Source of the DNA: an uncultured Blautia sp.
GTDB taxonomy: Bacteria; Bacillota_A; Clostridia; Lachnospirales; Lachnospiraceae
Length of the DNA: 64,000 bases
Reading direction: 5' to 3'
Assembly (NCBI GenBank): GCA_905209435.1
Contig: CAJLTE010000003.1
Span: 32,074 to 96,073 of the forward strand
In this document: piece by piece, positions 42,906 to 51,305 of the stretch
Layout: each line of letters opens with the position of its first letter
Numbering within the stretch: position 1 is the stretch's first letter
Notes under the pieces: generated by a model
What the model was told of the DNA's origin: nothing
What the model saw: only the letters and a program-made list of their open reading frames with translations
The model's database searches: none
Translations under genes and position numbers: made by a program

Positions 42906-43574
42906 ATGATCAGACTTGAGAATGTATGTTTCGCATACGAAAAAGAAATTGCACTGAGATATGTGGATCTTCATATTAAAAAAGGAGATTCTGTGGTTAT
43001 CCAGGGACCTAACGGTTGTGGAAAATCAACGCTTATTAAATTATTGAATGGGATTATTTTTCCGTCGGAAGGAAAATATTTATATCAGGGATATGAAATT
43101 AATGAAAAGACGTTAAAAGACAGCAGGTTTGCAAAATGGTTTCATCAGCAGATGGGATATGTGTTTCAGAATGCGGATACCCAGTTGTTTTGCGGAAGTG
43201 TAGAAGAGGAAATTGCGTTTGGACCGATTCAAATGGGATTGGCAGAAACAGAGATCAGGAAAAGGACAGAAGACTGTCTGCAGTTGTTTGGAATAGAAAA
43301 ACTTAGAGAAAGACCACCTTACCATTTAAGCGGTGGAGAGAAAAGAAAGGTTTCACTTGCATGTATTCTTTCACTGAATCCGGAGGTTTTGATTCTTGAT
43401 GAACCACTTGCCGGGCTTGATGAAAAAACACAGGATATGCTGATAAATTTTTTACAGAATTTTCATAATGCAGGAAAAACCCTGATTACGATTACACATA
43501 ACAGACAGCTAGCAGACACCATTGGTACCAGATTTGCATATATGAATGAAGAACATGAACTGAGGACAGAATAA
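42906..43574 (+). CDS. cbiO: ECF transporter ATPase CbiO
   Basis: 222 aa from the ATG at 42906 (TGAGGA upstream). Walker A is GPNGCGKST, Q-loop VFQNADTQLF, signature LSGGEKRKV, Walker B VLILDEPLAGLD and H-loop TITHN. The Q-loop ending in DTQLF is typical of CbiO. No second A-component is present, so it works as a homodimer. Followed by the duplicated terminator and leader. Confidence 0.94.
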   Translation: MIRLENVCFAYEKEIALRYVDLHIKKGDSVVIQGPNGCGKSTLIKLLNGIIFPSEGKYLYQGYEINEKTLKDSRFAKWFHQQMGYVFQNADTQLFCGSVEEEIAFGPIQMGLAETEIRKRTEDCLQLFGIEKLRERPPYHLSGGEKRKVSLACILSLNPEVLILDEPLAGLDEKTQDMLINFLQNFHNAGKTLITITHNRQLADTIGTRFAYMNEEHELRTE

Positions 43575-43593
43575 AATAATTGAATATTTATCC

Positions 43594-43630
43594 AAAAAAG
43601 TACTTCCTGCGGATAGAAGTACTTTTTTTT
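43594..43630 (+). terminator. Terminator after cbiO
   Basis: AAAAAAGTACTTC pairs with GAAGTACTTTTTT (43616-43628). Near-identical to the hairpin at 40632, including the loop CTGCGGATA. Confidence 0.88.
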
Positions 43631-43928
43631 GTGCTACGCATCAGGTGGAAGCTGTTAGTAACAAATCTGGCAGGCAGGGAATTTGATACATATTTCGCGG
43701 AGGTCTGTGCACTGGAACAAGTCTCCCAGGGGAATTTTTTGATATGAAAAAATGTGTGAAACCATGCCAGATATGAATGGGTAAATATCCCCCATGGGCG
43801 GTTATATAGTATGTGAAATAATGATATACTGTCAATATTCATCTGTGCATAATATACAAAAAGATATTAAAAAACTGTTGGTAGATACAGCATTGTGCAT
43901 GGATAAAGTAAAAGGAGGAAATCATAAG
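43631..43928 (+). promoter_or_regulatory. Leader of ABC system 2 (leader B), copy of leader A
   Basis: It repeats leader A in the same order: TACGCATCAGG, CAGGGAATTTGATA, CGCGGAGGTCTGTGCAC, GAACAAGTCTCCCAGGGG, GTGAAACCATGCCAGATA and the dyad ATCCCCCATGGGCGGTTAT (43787-43805), then a TATACT -10 at 43825-43830. The 113-bp segment of copy A is absent. The shared block suggests common control of the CbiMQO and family-5 importers. Confidence 0.6.
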
Positions 43929-45524
43929 ATGAAGAGAAAGTTATTAGCAGTTCTGATGGCGGTATGTATGGCGACAACGTTTGTGGGAGGAAGTACAGTA
44001 GTATGGGCTGCTCAGGAAGAGAGCACAGGGAAAGAGGAAGTGATCGTGACAATGCCGACAACATCAGAACCGGAAGCAGGTTTTGATCCTGCGTATGGAT
44101 GGGGAGCAGGAGAACATGTGCACGAGCCACTGATCCAGAGTACACTGACGGTTACAAATACGGATTTATCTATCGGGATGGATCTTGCAACTGATTATTC
44201 GGTCAGTGAGGATGGGCTTACCTGGACTGTGAAGATTCGCGATGATGTGAAATTTACGGACGGTGAACCACTGACTGCAGAGGACGTGGCATTTACATAT
44301 AATAACTGCCGTGATAACAGTTCTGTAAATGACTTTTCCATGCTGAAAGAAGCAGTGGCAGTGGATGATACAAACGTTGAGTTTCATATGAACACACCGT
44401 TTGCAGTCTGGCCTTATACCATGGCAATCGTTGGAATCGTCCCAGAGCACGCATATGATGAAAATTATGGTCAGAATCCAATTGGTTCCGGCCGTTATAT
44501 TATGAAACAGTGGGATAAGGGACAGCAGGTCATCTTTGAAGCAAATCCGGATTATTACGGGGAAGCACCGACGATGAAGAAAGTGACTGTGCTTTTCATG
44601 GAAGAGGACGCTGCGCTGGCAGCAGCACAGGCAGGAACGGTAGATGTTGCACATACAGCAGCTTCTTATTCTGATATGTCGGTAGATGGGTATGATCTGT
44701 TCAGCGTACAGACAGTTGATAACCGTGGCTTCAATCTTCCTGCAACAGAGGCAGAAGAGATTGACGGTGTAACTTATGGAAATGATTTTACCAGTGATGT
44801 GGAAGTCAGACGCGCGATCAATATTGGAATTGAACGTGAAGAAATGATCCAGAATGTACTGAACGGCTACGGAACTCCTGCATACAGTGTCTGTGACAAG
44901 ATGCCGTGGTATAACGAAGAGGCAGAAGTTGAATATGACCAGGATAAGGCAAAGGAGCTTCTGGATGCGGCAGGATGGGAAACAGGAGATGACGGTATCC
45001 GTGAGAAAAATGGTATCCGCGCAGAGCTGACAATGCTTTATCCGGCATCGGATTCTGTTCGTCAGGCATTGGCAGAGGATACGAAGAATCAGCTGACAGA
45101 GCTTGGAATTGAAGTGACGACTGAAGGTGTTGACTGGGATACTGCCTATACCAGAGCTGAGTCAGAACCGCTTGTGTGGGGATGGGGTGCACATACACCG
45201 ATGGAACTCTATAATATTTACCATACAATGAGCGAAACAGGACTGGCAGAGTATTCCCCATATTCCAATGAAACTGTTGACAAATATATGGATGAAGCAC
45301 TGGAATCCAGTGACCTGGAGAGTTCCTATGATCTCTGGAAAAAGGCACAGTGGGACGGTGAGACAGGAATTACACAGGATAGTGACATTCCGTGGATCTG
45401 GCTTTGCAATATCGATCATCTGTATTTCGTAAAGGATGGACTTAAGATCGCAGACCAGAAGATTCATCCACATGGACATGGCTGGTCAATTGTGAATAAT
45501 GTAGATCAGTGGACATGGGAGTAG
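43929..45524 (+). CDS. Family-5 extracellular solute-binding protein, system 2 (NikA-like)
   Basis: 531 aa from the ATG at 43929, behind AAAGGAGG; the frame is open to 43794 but that is leader. The signal peptide is KRKLLAVLMAVCMATTFVGG with cleavage near VVWAAQE; its Cys is not in a lipobox, so lipidation is doubtful. SBP_bac_5 blocks are ATDYSVSEDGLTWTVKIRDDVKFTDGEP and VRRAINIGIERE. Position after a metal-ECF operon with a shared leader favours nickel/cobalt chelates; an oligopeptide ligand remains possible. Confidence 0.9.
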   Translation: MKRKLLAVLMAVCMATTFVGGSTVVWAAQEESTGKEEVIVTMPTTSEPEAGFDPAYGWGAGEHVHEPLIQSTLTVTNTDLSIGMDLATDYSVSEDGLTWTVKIRDDVKFTDGEPLTAEDVAFTYNNCRDNSSVNDFSMLKEAVAVDDTNVEFHMNTPFAVWPYTMAIVGIVPEHAYDENYGQNPIGSGRYIMKQWDKGQQVIFEANPDYYGEAPTMKKVTVLFMEEDAALAAAQAGTVDVAHTAASYSDMSVDGYDLFSVQTVDNRGFNLPATEAEEIDGVTYGNDFTSDVEVRRAINIGIEREEMIQNVLNGYGTPAYSVCDKMPWYNEEAEVEYDQDKAKELLDAAGWETGDDGIREKNGIRAELTMLYPASDSVRQALAEDTKNQLTELGIEVTTEGVDWDTAYTRAESEPLVWGWGAHTPMELYNIYHTMSETGLAEYSPYSNETVDKYMDEALESSDLESSYDLWKKAQWDGETGITQDSDIPWIWLCNIDHLYFVKDGLKIADQKIHPHGHGWSIVNNVDQWTWE

Positions 45525-45525
45525 C

Positions 45526-45615
45526 TTATATAGGAATAACTCATATGGGGAATAGCGCATATGGGAATAGTTCATATGAAATAGCTCATATGAAAATAAA
45601 TCATATAAAAATAAA
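45526..45615 (+). repeat. Degenerate tandem repeat with CATATG cores
   Basis: About five to six units of roughly 13-16 bp, (G)GAATAG-YTCATATG and relatives (ACTCATATG, CGCATATG, TTCATATG, GCTCATATG, ATCATATAA), decaying in order toward the next gene. It sits between the binding-protein stop and the RBS of the permease gene. Confidence 0.8.
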
Positions 45616-45630
45616 TATCGGAGAAATATT

Positions 45631-46626
45631 TTGAACAGTACAACAGGGAAATTTATTTTCAGAAATTTTATAAAGATGTTGTTGCTTTTGCTTGCGGTAA
45701 GCATTGCAGCATTTGCACTTATGACGGCTTCTCCCATTGACCCATTGAAAGCTAATGTGGGGCAGGCTGCTCTTGGAAGTATGAGTCAGGAGCAGATTGC
45801 AAAGCTGGAAGAATACTGGGGTGTAGGGAAGCCGCCGGTGCAGCGGTATCTGGCATGGTTCAGGGATTTTGTAAAGGGAGATATGGGAGTATCTCTCCTT
45901 TACCGTCAGAAAGTAACCATAGTGATCGCAGTGAAACTTGGAAATTCGCTTTTTCTGATGATCATAGCGTGGGTTTTGTCGGGAGTAATCGGATTTCTGC
46001 TGGGAGCTTTAGCAGGGATGAAGCGTGGGAAACCGATTGATAAAGTGATCAAAGGATATTGTCTGCTTATTTCCAGTACACCGGCTTTCTGGATTGCAAT
46101 GCTTCTTCTGATGATATTTGGAGTGTGGCTGAAGATACTGCCGATTGGATTAAGTGTTCCAATTGGCGTGGAAGCCAGTGGAGTGACTTTTCTGGACCGT
46201 GTGCGTCATGCGATACTTCCGGCGGTGACGCTGTCTATTACGGGGATTTCCAATATTGCCATGCATACCAGAGAGAAAATGATCGATATCTGCGACAGTG
46301 ATTATGTGCTTTTTGCCAGAGCAAGAGGGGAGAGTACCTGGGAAATTTTCAGAAACCATGGATTCCGCAATGTGCTGGGACCGGCCATGACGCTGCAGTT
46401 TGCTTCTATCAGTGAAATTTTTGGTGGTTCTGTACTGGTAGAGCAGGTTTTCTCTTATCCGGGACTTGGACAGGCGGCAGTCAGTGCGGGACTTGGAAGT
46501 GATATGCCACTTTTGATGGCAATTACGATCATCAGTGCTGTATTTGTGTTTGGCGGGAATCTGATCGCGAATGTTCTTTACGGAGTAATCGACCCAAGAG
46601 TACGAAGAGGGGGCGCAGGAAGATGA
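45631..46626 (+). CDS. Family-5 ABC permease (NikB/DppB type), system 2
   Basis: 331 aa with a TTG start at 45631, behind CGGAG; no in-frame ATG fits the family start. It begins NFIKMLLLLLAVSIAAFALM and has six transmembrane segments. The EAA loop is DYVLFARARGESTWEIFRNHGFRN and the ending NVLYGVIDPRVRRGG is canonical. The rare start codon and the upstream tandem repeat may lower its translation. Overlaps the next start by 4 bp. Confidence 0.92.
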   Translation: MNSTTGKFIFRNFIKMLLLLLAVSIAAFALMTASPIDPLKANVGQAALGSMSQEQIAKLEEYWGVGKPPVQRYLAWFRDFVKGDMGVSLLYRQKVTIVIAVKLGNSLFLMIIAWVLSGVIGFLLGALAGMKRGKPIDKVIKGYCLLISSTPAFWIAMLLLMIFGVWLKILPIGLSVPIGVEASGVTFLDRVRHAILPAVTLSITGISNIAMHTREKMIDICDSDYVLFARARGESTWEIFRNHGFRNVLGPAMTLQFASISEIFGGSVLVEQVFSYPGLGQAAVSAGLGSDMPLLMAITIISAVFVFGGNLIANVLYGVIDPRVRRGGAGR

Positions 46627-47621
46627 AAGAACTAGATACATCCCTGGAAGAATGTGGTTTAGAAGAAAAGTACATGAAAGAAAGATATTTTGTTGAGAGC
46701 AGTAGGAATGGAAAAATTTTCAGAGACAATATTACTCGAAGAAATATTTTTTTCAGACAAGAGAGAAGAAAAGAAGAAACAAAAAAACATATGATGTGTG
46801 TCAGGTGGAACCGCAGGAAAACGCTTGTACTGTGGCTGGCAATTTCCATTGGGTTTCTTCTGGCAGTTTGTATTGGAGGAAGTTTTTGTAAAGAAGCAGC
46901 ACAAGTAACAGATTTTTCCAGAAAGAATCTACAGCCCTGTCTGAGTTATCCATTTGGGACAGACTGGCTGGGAAGAGATATGTTTGCCCGGACAGTCAGA
47001 GGGCTTTCTATCAGTATTATTATCGGAGTCTGTGCTGCGACATTCAGTGCAGTTATGGCATTTATCCTGGGTGTTGTTTCGGCAACGATGGGAAAAACTG
47101 CAGATGCTATTGTGACCTGGTTTATTGATCTGGTGATGGGAATTCCGCATATGCTTTTGTTGATTCTGATCTGTGTAGCGTGTGGCAGAGGCTTAAAGGG
47201 AGTGATCCTAGGGGTGGCACTGACGCACTGGACTTCTCTGGCGAGACTGATCAGAGGGGAAGTGCTCCAGCTTAAGGAACAGATTTATATAAAAACAGCA
47301 AAGAAACTGGGAAAAAGTAATTTCTATATAGCTATGAAGCATATGGTGCCGCATCTGCTTCCACAGTTTATTGTAGGCTTGGTGCTGCTTTTTCCGCATG
47401 CGATCCTGCATGAATCCAGCATTACATTTCTTGGATTTGGCCTGTCAAATGAGCAGCCTGCTATTGGAATTATCCTTTCGGAAGCAATGAAATATCTGGT
47501 TACCGGGAAATGGTGGCTGGCGTTATTTCCGGGAATGATGCTGATTCTTACAGTAGTGTGTTTCTATACAACAGGGGAAAATCTCCGCAGACTGATCGAT
47601 CCGGCCAGTGCGCATGAGTAG
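46623..47621 (+). CDS. Family-5 ABC permease (NikC/DppC type), system 2, with long N-terminal extension
   Basis: 332 aa. The first 60 residues are a charged, non-family extension (EERYFVESS-like, RRNIFFRQERRKEETKKH). The permease core then begins RKTLVLWLAISIGFLLAV, with YPFGTDWLGRDMFARTVRG (the family GTDxLGRD signature), the coupling loop YIKTAKKLGKSNFYIAMKHMVPH, and SSITFLGFGLSNEQPAIG. A later start inside the extension is possible (ATG at 46791). It pairs with the preceding permease. Confidence 0.9.
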   Translation: MKELDTSLEECGLEEKYMKERYFVESSRNGKIFRDNITRRNIFFRQERRKEETKKHMMCVRWNRRKTLVLWLAISIGFLLAVCIGGSFCKEAAQVTDFSRKNLQPCLSYPFGTDWLGRDMFARTVRGLSISIIIGVCAATFSAVMAFILGVVSATMGKTADAIVTWFIDLVMGIPHMLLLILICVACGRGLKGVILGVALTHWTSLARLIRGEVLQLKEQIYIKTAKKLGKSNFYIAMKHMVPHLLPQFIVGLVLLFPHAILHESSITFLGFGLSNEQPAIGIILSEAMKYLVTGKWWLALFPGMMLILTVVCFYTTGENLRRLIDPASAHE

Positions 47622-47640
47622 ATACAGGAGGAAAGAAATA

Positions 47641-48570
47641 TTGAGAAAAGAGAAAATTCTGGAAATTAACCATATGAAGATATCTTTCTGCCAGTATCAG
47701 AAAGACATGTGCCAGACGCAACTTCCGGTGATAAGAGATTTAAATGTTACGGTTCATGCGGGGGAAATGGTAGCGATTGTGGGTTCCTCCGGATCAGGAA
47801 AAAGTCTTCTGGCACATGGAATTCTGGGAATTTTACCCTATAATGCTTCTATGGAGGGGGAGATTCAATATTGCGGTGAAACATTGACAGAGAAAAGAAT
47901 CCGAAAACTTCGTGGGAAGGAAATTGTTTTGGTACCGCAAAGTACTTCATATCTGGATCCTCTTATGAAAGTTGGACAGCAGATATGCAAAGGAAAGAAA
48001 GACCCAGAAAAGAAACGGAAATTGAATCGGATTTTTGAACAGTATTCTCTGGAACAGAAAGTTCAGGAACAGTATCCGTTTGAACTTTCAGGTGGAATGA
48101 CAAGAAGAGTTATGATTTCTACAGCGTTAATCGAGACACCGAAACTGGTCATTGCAGATGAACCAACTCCCGGGCTGGATCCGAAGCTTGCGAGACGTGC
48201 AATGGAACATTTCAGGCAGCTTGCAGATATGGGGGCAGCAGTGCTTATCATTACGCATGATCTGGAACTGGCACTTGATACAGCAGACAGAATACAGGTT
48301 TTTTATGCGGGATATACGATTGAGGATGCAATGGCAGAGGATTTTGCGAAAGAAGAAACATTGCGTCACCCGTACACAAGAGCATTGTGGAGAGCTATGC
48401 CGAGGAATGGATTTCATTATATCAATGGAGTACAGCCGTATGCCAGAGATATGAAACCGGGATGCCCGTTTGCACCACGTTGTGAGAAATGTACGGACAG
48501 ATGTCGGGAAAAAGAAGTTCCATGGCGGTCATCCGGAAATGGCTATGTGAGGTGTGTGTATGATTCTTGA
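47641..48570 (+). CDS. Family-5 ABC ATPase (NikD/DppD type), system 2
   Basis: 309 aa from a TTG at 47641, eight bases after AGGAGG; the GTG at 47608 would overlap the permease. Walker A is GSSGSGKSL, signature LSGGMTRRV, Walker B LVIADEPTPGLD, switch ITHDLEL. The C-terminal oligopeptide/nickel domain is present and holds the cysteine cluster GCPFAPRCEKCTDRC, unlike system 1. Overlaps the next gene by 11 bp. Confidence 0.92.
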   Translation: MRKEKILEINHMKISFCQYQKDMCQTQLPVIRDLNVTVHAGEMVAIVGSSGSGKSLLAHGILGILPYNASMEGEIQYCGETLTEKRIRKLRGKEIVLVPQSTSYLDPLMKVGQQICKGKKDPEKKRKLNRIFEQYSLEQKVQEQYPFELSGGMTRRVMISTALIETPKLVIADEPTPGLDPKLARRAMEHFRQLADMGAAVLIITHDLELALDTADRIQVFYAGYTIEDAMAEDFAKEETLRHPYTRALWRAMPRNGFHYINGVQPYARDMKPGCPFAPRCEKCTDRCREKEVPWRSSGNGYVRCVYDS

Positions 48571-49168
48571 AGTAAGAAATCTTTCTTTTCGATATGAAAA
48601 TAAGGGCAGACAAATATTAGAACAGTTCAGTCTGCAGGCAGACAGTAATGAGAGAGTTGGGATTGCAGCGCCAAGTGGGTTTGGAAAAACAACATTATGT
48701 AAGCTGCTTGCAGGATATGAACAGCCGGAGAGTGGAGAAATTCTTCTGGATGGAGAACTATTACAGTCCTATAAAGGGTACTGCCCGGTACAGATGATCT
48801 GGCAGCATCCGGAACAGGCAGTGAATCCGAGACTGAGAATGAGAAGCGTTTTTGAAGAGGGTGATCAGGTAGATCCAAAGCTTATGGAGAAACTGGGAAT
48901 TGAACCGGACTGGCTGAACCGTTTTCCAACAGAACTTTCAGGAGGCGAACTACAGAGATTCTGTATTGCAAGAGCCTTGGGAAAAAGAACCCGGTTTCTT
49001 CTGGCAGACGAGATCAGCACTATGCTGGATCTCATTACTCAGAGTCAGATCTGGCATTTCCTGATAGAAGAAACCCAGAGACGGGGAATTGGAATGATCG
49101 TGGTCAGTCATGATTCGGAGCTGGTGGAGAAAGTGTGTACCAGAGTGGTAAGAATGAATAAACAGTAA
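48560..49168 (+). CDS. Family-5 ABC ATPase (NikE/DppF type), system 2
   Basis: 202 aa from the ATG at 48560, inside the end of the upstream ATPase gene. Walker A is APSGFGKTT, Q-loop VQMIWQHPEQAVNPR, signature LSGGELQRF, Walker B FLLADEISTMLD (the usual Pro is Ile-Ser) and H-loop VSHDSEL. It is short, with no C-terminal extension. Last gene of system 2, in the order A-B-C-D-E of nikABCDE. Confidence 0.9.
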   Translation: MILEVRNLSFRYENKGRQILEQFSLQADSNERVGIAAPSGFGKTTLCKLLAGYEQPESGEILLDGELLQSYKGYCPVQMIWQHPEQAVNPRLRMRSVFEEGDQVDPKLMEKLGIEPDWLNRFPTELSGGELQRFCIARALGKRTRFLLADEISTMLDLITQSQIWHFLIEETQRRGIGMIVVSHDSELVEKVCTRVVRMNKQ

Positions 49169-49254
49169 TAGAAATGTTTATCTATATCACTTACCTGTAT
49201 GCAGATTCGGTTATACATTTGATGAAAATCTTGACATGGTTGGCATATATAAAA

Positions 49255-49325
49255 AATAATAAAGAGACTTACATATTCCTGAAAAATGTTTTTTCAGAAA
49301 ACAGTAAGTCTCTTTATTATTTTGA
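49255..49325 (+). terminator. Large terminator closing ABC system 2
   Basis: AATAATAAAGAGACTTAC (49255-49272) pairs perfectly with its complement at 49304-49321. A nested CTGAAAAA/TTTTTCAG hairpin lies within, and TTTTG follows. Confidence 0.85.
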
Positions 49326-49377
49326 TAGCATTAAAGCAGAAACGGATATTAGACTACAGAGATAATATTTGGTTAGT

Positions 49378-50523
49378 TTAGCATCCAAATAATTCCGCAG
49401 TTTTCCTCATTCGTTTTGCAATCGGAACACCGAACGGACAGCGGGATTCGCATGCCTGACATCCGATACATTCAGATGCTTTGTGTTCCAGAAGTTCGTA
49501 GTGAGACTGGACAGTTGCAGGTACTTTTGGCTGCATGGTTGCCAGGTCGTAGAATTTGTTGATCATGGCGATGTCCAGGTCGGATACACAAGGTTTGCAG
49601 TGACCGCAGTAGGTGCACTCTCCACGGTAGGAGTGCAGAGGTGCATTGGCAAGTACGGATGCGTAGTCTTTTTCTTCTTCGGAAGAAGTTTCATATGCGA
49701 CTGCTGCGTCTACCTGTTCCTTAGTATCATAGCCGCACATAATGGAACAGACTGCAGGTCTGGTCAGGGCGTAGTGGACGCACTGGACTGGGGTAAGAGT
49801 TACTCCAAACGGAGAACGTTTCTCGTCAAAGAGTCTGCCACCTGCGAAGCCCTTCATAACGGTGATTCCTACGTCATTCTGTTCACATACTTTGTATAAG
49901 CGGGCACGTTCAGGATCAATTCCTTTCAGATTTGCATCAAATTCTTCTGCAAACATGGTATCAATATTTTCACTTGCCGGAAGCATATCGAATGCCGGGT
50001 TGATGCTGAAAAGAATCATTTCTACAAATCCGGATTCAGCAGCTTTGATGGCTACTTTTGGATTGTGTGAACTTATGCCGATATGATGGATCACGCCGGT
50101 ATTTTTTAATTCCATGACATAGTCCATGTAATCAGAATGCTGGATATTTTCCCATTCTTCTTCGGAATCTATGTAGTGGATCATACCGAGATCAATATAG
50201 TCTGTCTGTAATCTTTTTAACAGATCTTCGAATGCAGGACGGACATACTTCATATCTCTGGTGCGGTAGTACTGGTTATCTTTCCAGGTGGAACCGATAT
50301 GTCCTTGGATAAACCATTCGCTGCGGTTATCCTTGATTCCTTTTCCGATGATATCTCTGGACTTCGGATCTGCCATCCAGCAGTCAAGGATGTTGATTCC
50401 TTTAGAGGAGGCGTAGTGGATCAGTTCAATTCCTTCTTCTTCCGGATGGCGCTCCAGCCATTCTCCGCCGAAGCCGATTTCACTGACTTCCAGTCCGGTT
50501 TTACCTAATCTGCGAGTTTTCAT
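49378..50523 (-). CDS. Aldo/keto reductase with C-terminal 4Fe-4S domain
   Basis: 381 aa from the ATG complementary to 50521-50523, behind AAGGGGG. The AKR barrel begins RRLGKTGLEVSEIGFG; catalytic Asp is in NILDCWMADP, where the usual Tyr is missing, and IQGHIGS replaces the normal Lys strand. The last 70 residues carry two cysteine clusters, CTYCGHCKPC and CIGCQACESRCPFGVP, for ferredoxin-type iron-sulfur centres. Such AKR-ferredoxin fusions occur in anaerobes and probably accept electrons from ferredoxin. Natural substrate unknown. Confidence 0.92.
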   Translation of the reverse strand: MKTRRLGKTGLEVSEIGFGGEWLERHPEEEGIELIHYASSKGINILDCWMADPKSRDIIGKGIKDNRSEWFIQGHIGSTWKDNQYYRTRDMKYVRPAFEDLLKRLQTDYIDLGMIHYIDSEEEWENIQHSDYMDYVMELKNTGVIHHIGISSHNPKVAIKAAESGFVEMILFSINPAFDMLPASENIDTMFAEEFDANLKGIDPERARLYKVCEQNDVGITVMKGFAGGRLFDEKRSPFGVTLTPVQCVHYALTRPAVCSIMCGYDTKEQVDAAVAYETSSEEEKDYASVLANAPLHSYRGECTYCGHCKPCVSDLDIAMINKFYDLATMQPKVPATVQSHYELLEHKASECIGCQACESRCPFGVPIAKRMRKTAELFGC

Positions 50524-50600
50524 TATTGATTTCCCCCTTTGAACAATAATTGATTTGTATGGATTGCCAGAACTATTGTGCAGCAATCATAGATAACAAA

Positions 50601-50627
50601 TCAGGGTCAAAAAACTTTTGACCCTGA
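50601..50627. terminator. Perfect 12-bp hairpin
   Basis: TCAGGGTCAAAA and TTTTGACCCTGA with an AAC loop, between the aldo/keto reductase and LysR-stub genes (both minus strand). Probably terminates the LysR stub. The right arm sequence TTTTGACCCTGA recurs at 56040, before thrS. Confidence 0.6.
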
Positions 50628-50670
50628 AATTATGTTTATTATAACATGAATAAAGAAGATTCAAAAGTTA

Positions 50671-50928
50671 TTAATGAATGATTCCCTCCAGTTCCTGATG
50701 GTCATTCAGGGTTCTGCGAATATAGGGTAAAATCTGTTCACCAGCGGAAGTCAGACAGATTCCATTGCGGTTTCGTTCCAACAGAATAAGATTCCATTCT
50801 TTTTCCAGATCTCCGATCATTTTACTGATAGAAGACTGTGCATAATTTAAATCTTCGGCAGCTTTGGTAAAGCTGCCTTTTTCTACGGTTTTGATAAAGG
50901 CGAGGTATTTTTGTAAATGGTTGTCCAT
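50671..50928 (-). pseudogene. LysR-family N-terminal stub
   Basis: 85 aa: a complete LysR winged HTH (LQKYLAFIKTVEKGSFTKAAEDLNYAQSSISKMIGDLEKEWNLILLERNRNGICLT) and the start of the linker helix, ending at NDHQELEGIIH. A full LysR is about 300 aa, so the effector-binding domain is missing. It could act as a dominant DNA-binding fragment but is more likely a relic. It reads toward the aldo/keto reductase. Confidence 0.85.
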
Positions 50929-51028
50929 AATAAATGTATTCCTTTTTTCGATGCAAACCATCTATAATATTCGTTTTTCTTATTTTAACTTCTTATATAT
51001 AATAATGCAAGAAGCTTCTGTATGGAAA

Positions 51029-51180
51029 ATCAGGAGGTATTAGGTAATTGCGAAACTCGCGAAGCTCGTTCGTAATTACCTATTATACCATATCCAGTGA
51101 GGGGTTATTTCTTTTTTGGTAACAAAAAATGCCGTATTTATGCGGCTTGTGGCGTTTTGCAAACGCCTATCAGGAGGTAT
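51029..51180 (+). repeat. 12-bp direct repeat flanking hairpin-rich insert
   Basis: ATCAGGAGGTAT occurs at 51029-51040 and 51169-51180. Between them is a 14-bp hairpin (TAGGTAATTGCGAA, 51041-51054, with TTCGTAATTACCTA, 51069-51082) and two smaller ones (GCCG...CGGC, 51131-51146; GGCGTTT...AAACGCC, 51151-51167). The 50929-51305 gap holds no gene besides this. Confidence 0.6.
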
Positions 51181-51305
51181 GATTGAGAGGAGAATTTTGA
51201 AAAGGGGAAAATCGGGTCATTATCGGAAAATGAAATAATTATAGGCTGGCTTATGGTTAAGGTGAAAGATAAGAAAAATAATATTGATTTTGGGATTATG
51301 ACCGG

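Noticed and set aside
40669..43928. Cobalamin or NiCo riboswitch in the cbiMQO and ABC leaders
   Set aside because: GGGAA and GACAGG fragments looked suggestive, but the B12-box (GCCACTG) and the known NiCo core could not be found; the leader is therefore reported only as a duplicated regulatory region.
45526..45615. CRISPR-like array
   Set aside because: Units are about 15 bp and directly abutting with no unique spacers, and no cas genes are present.
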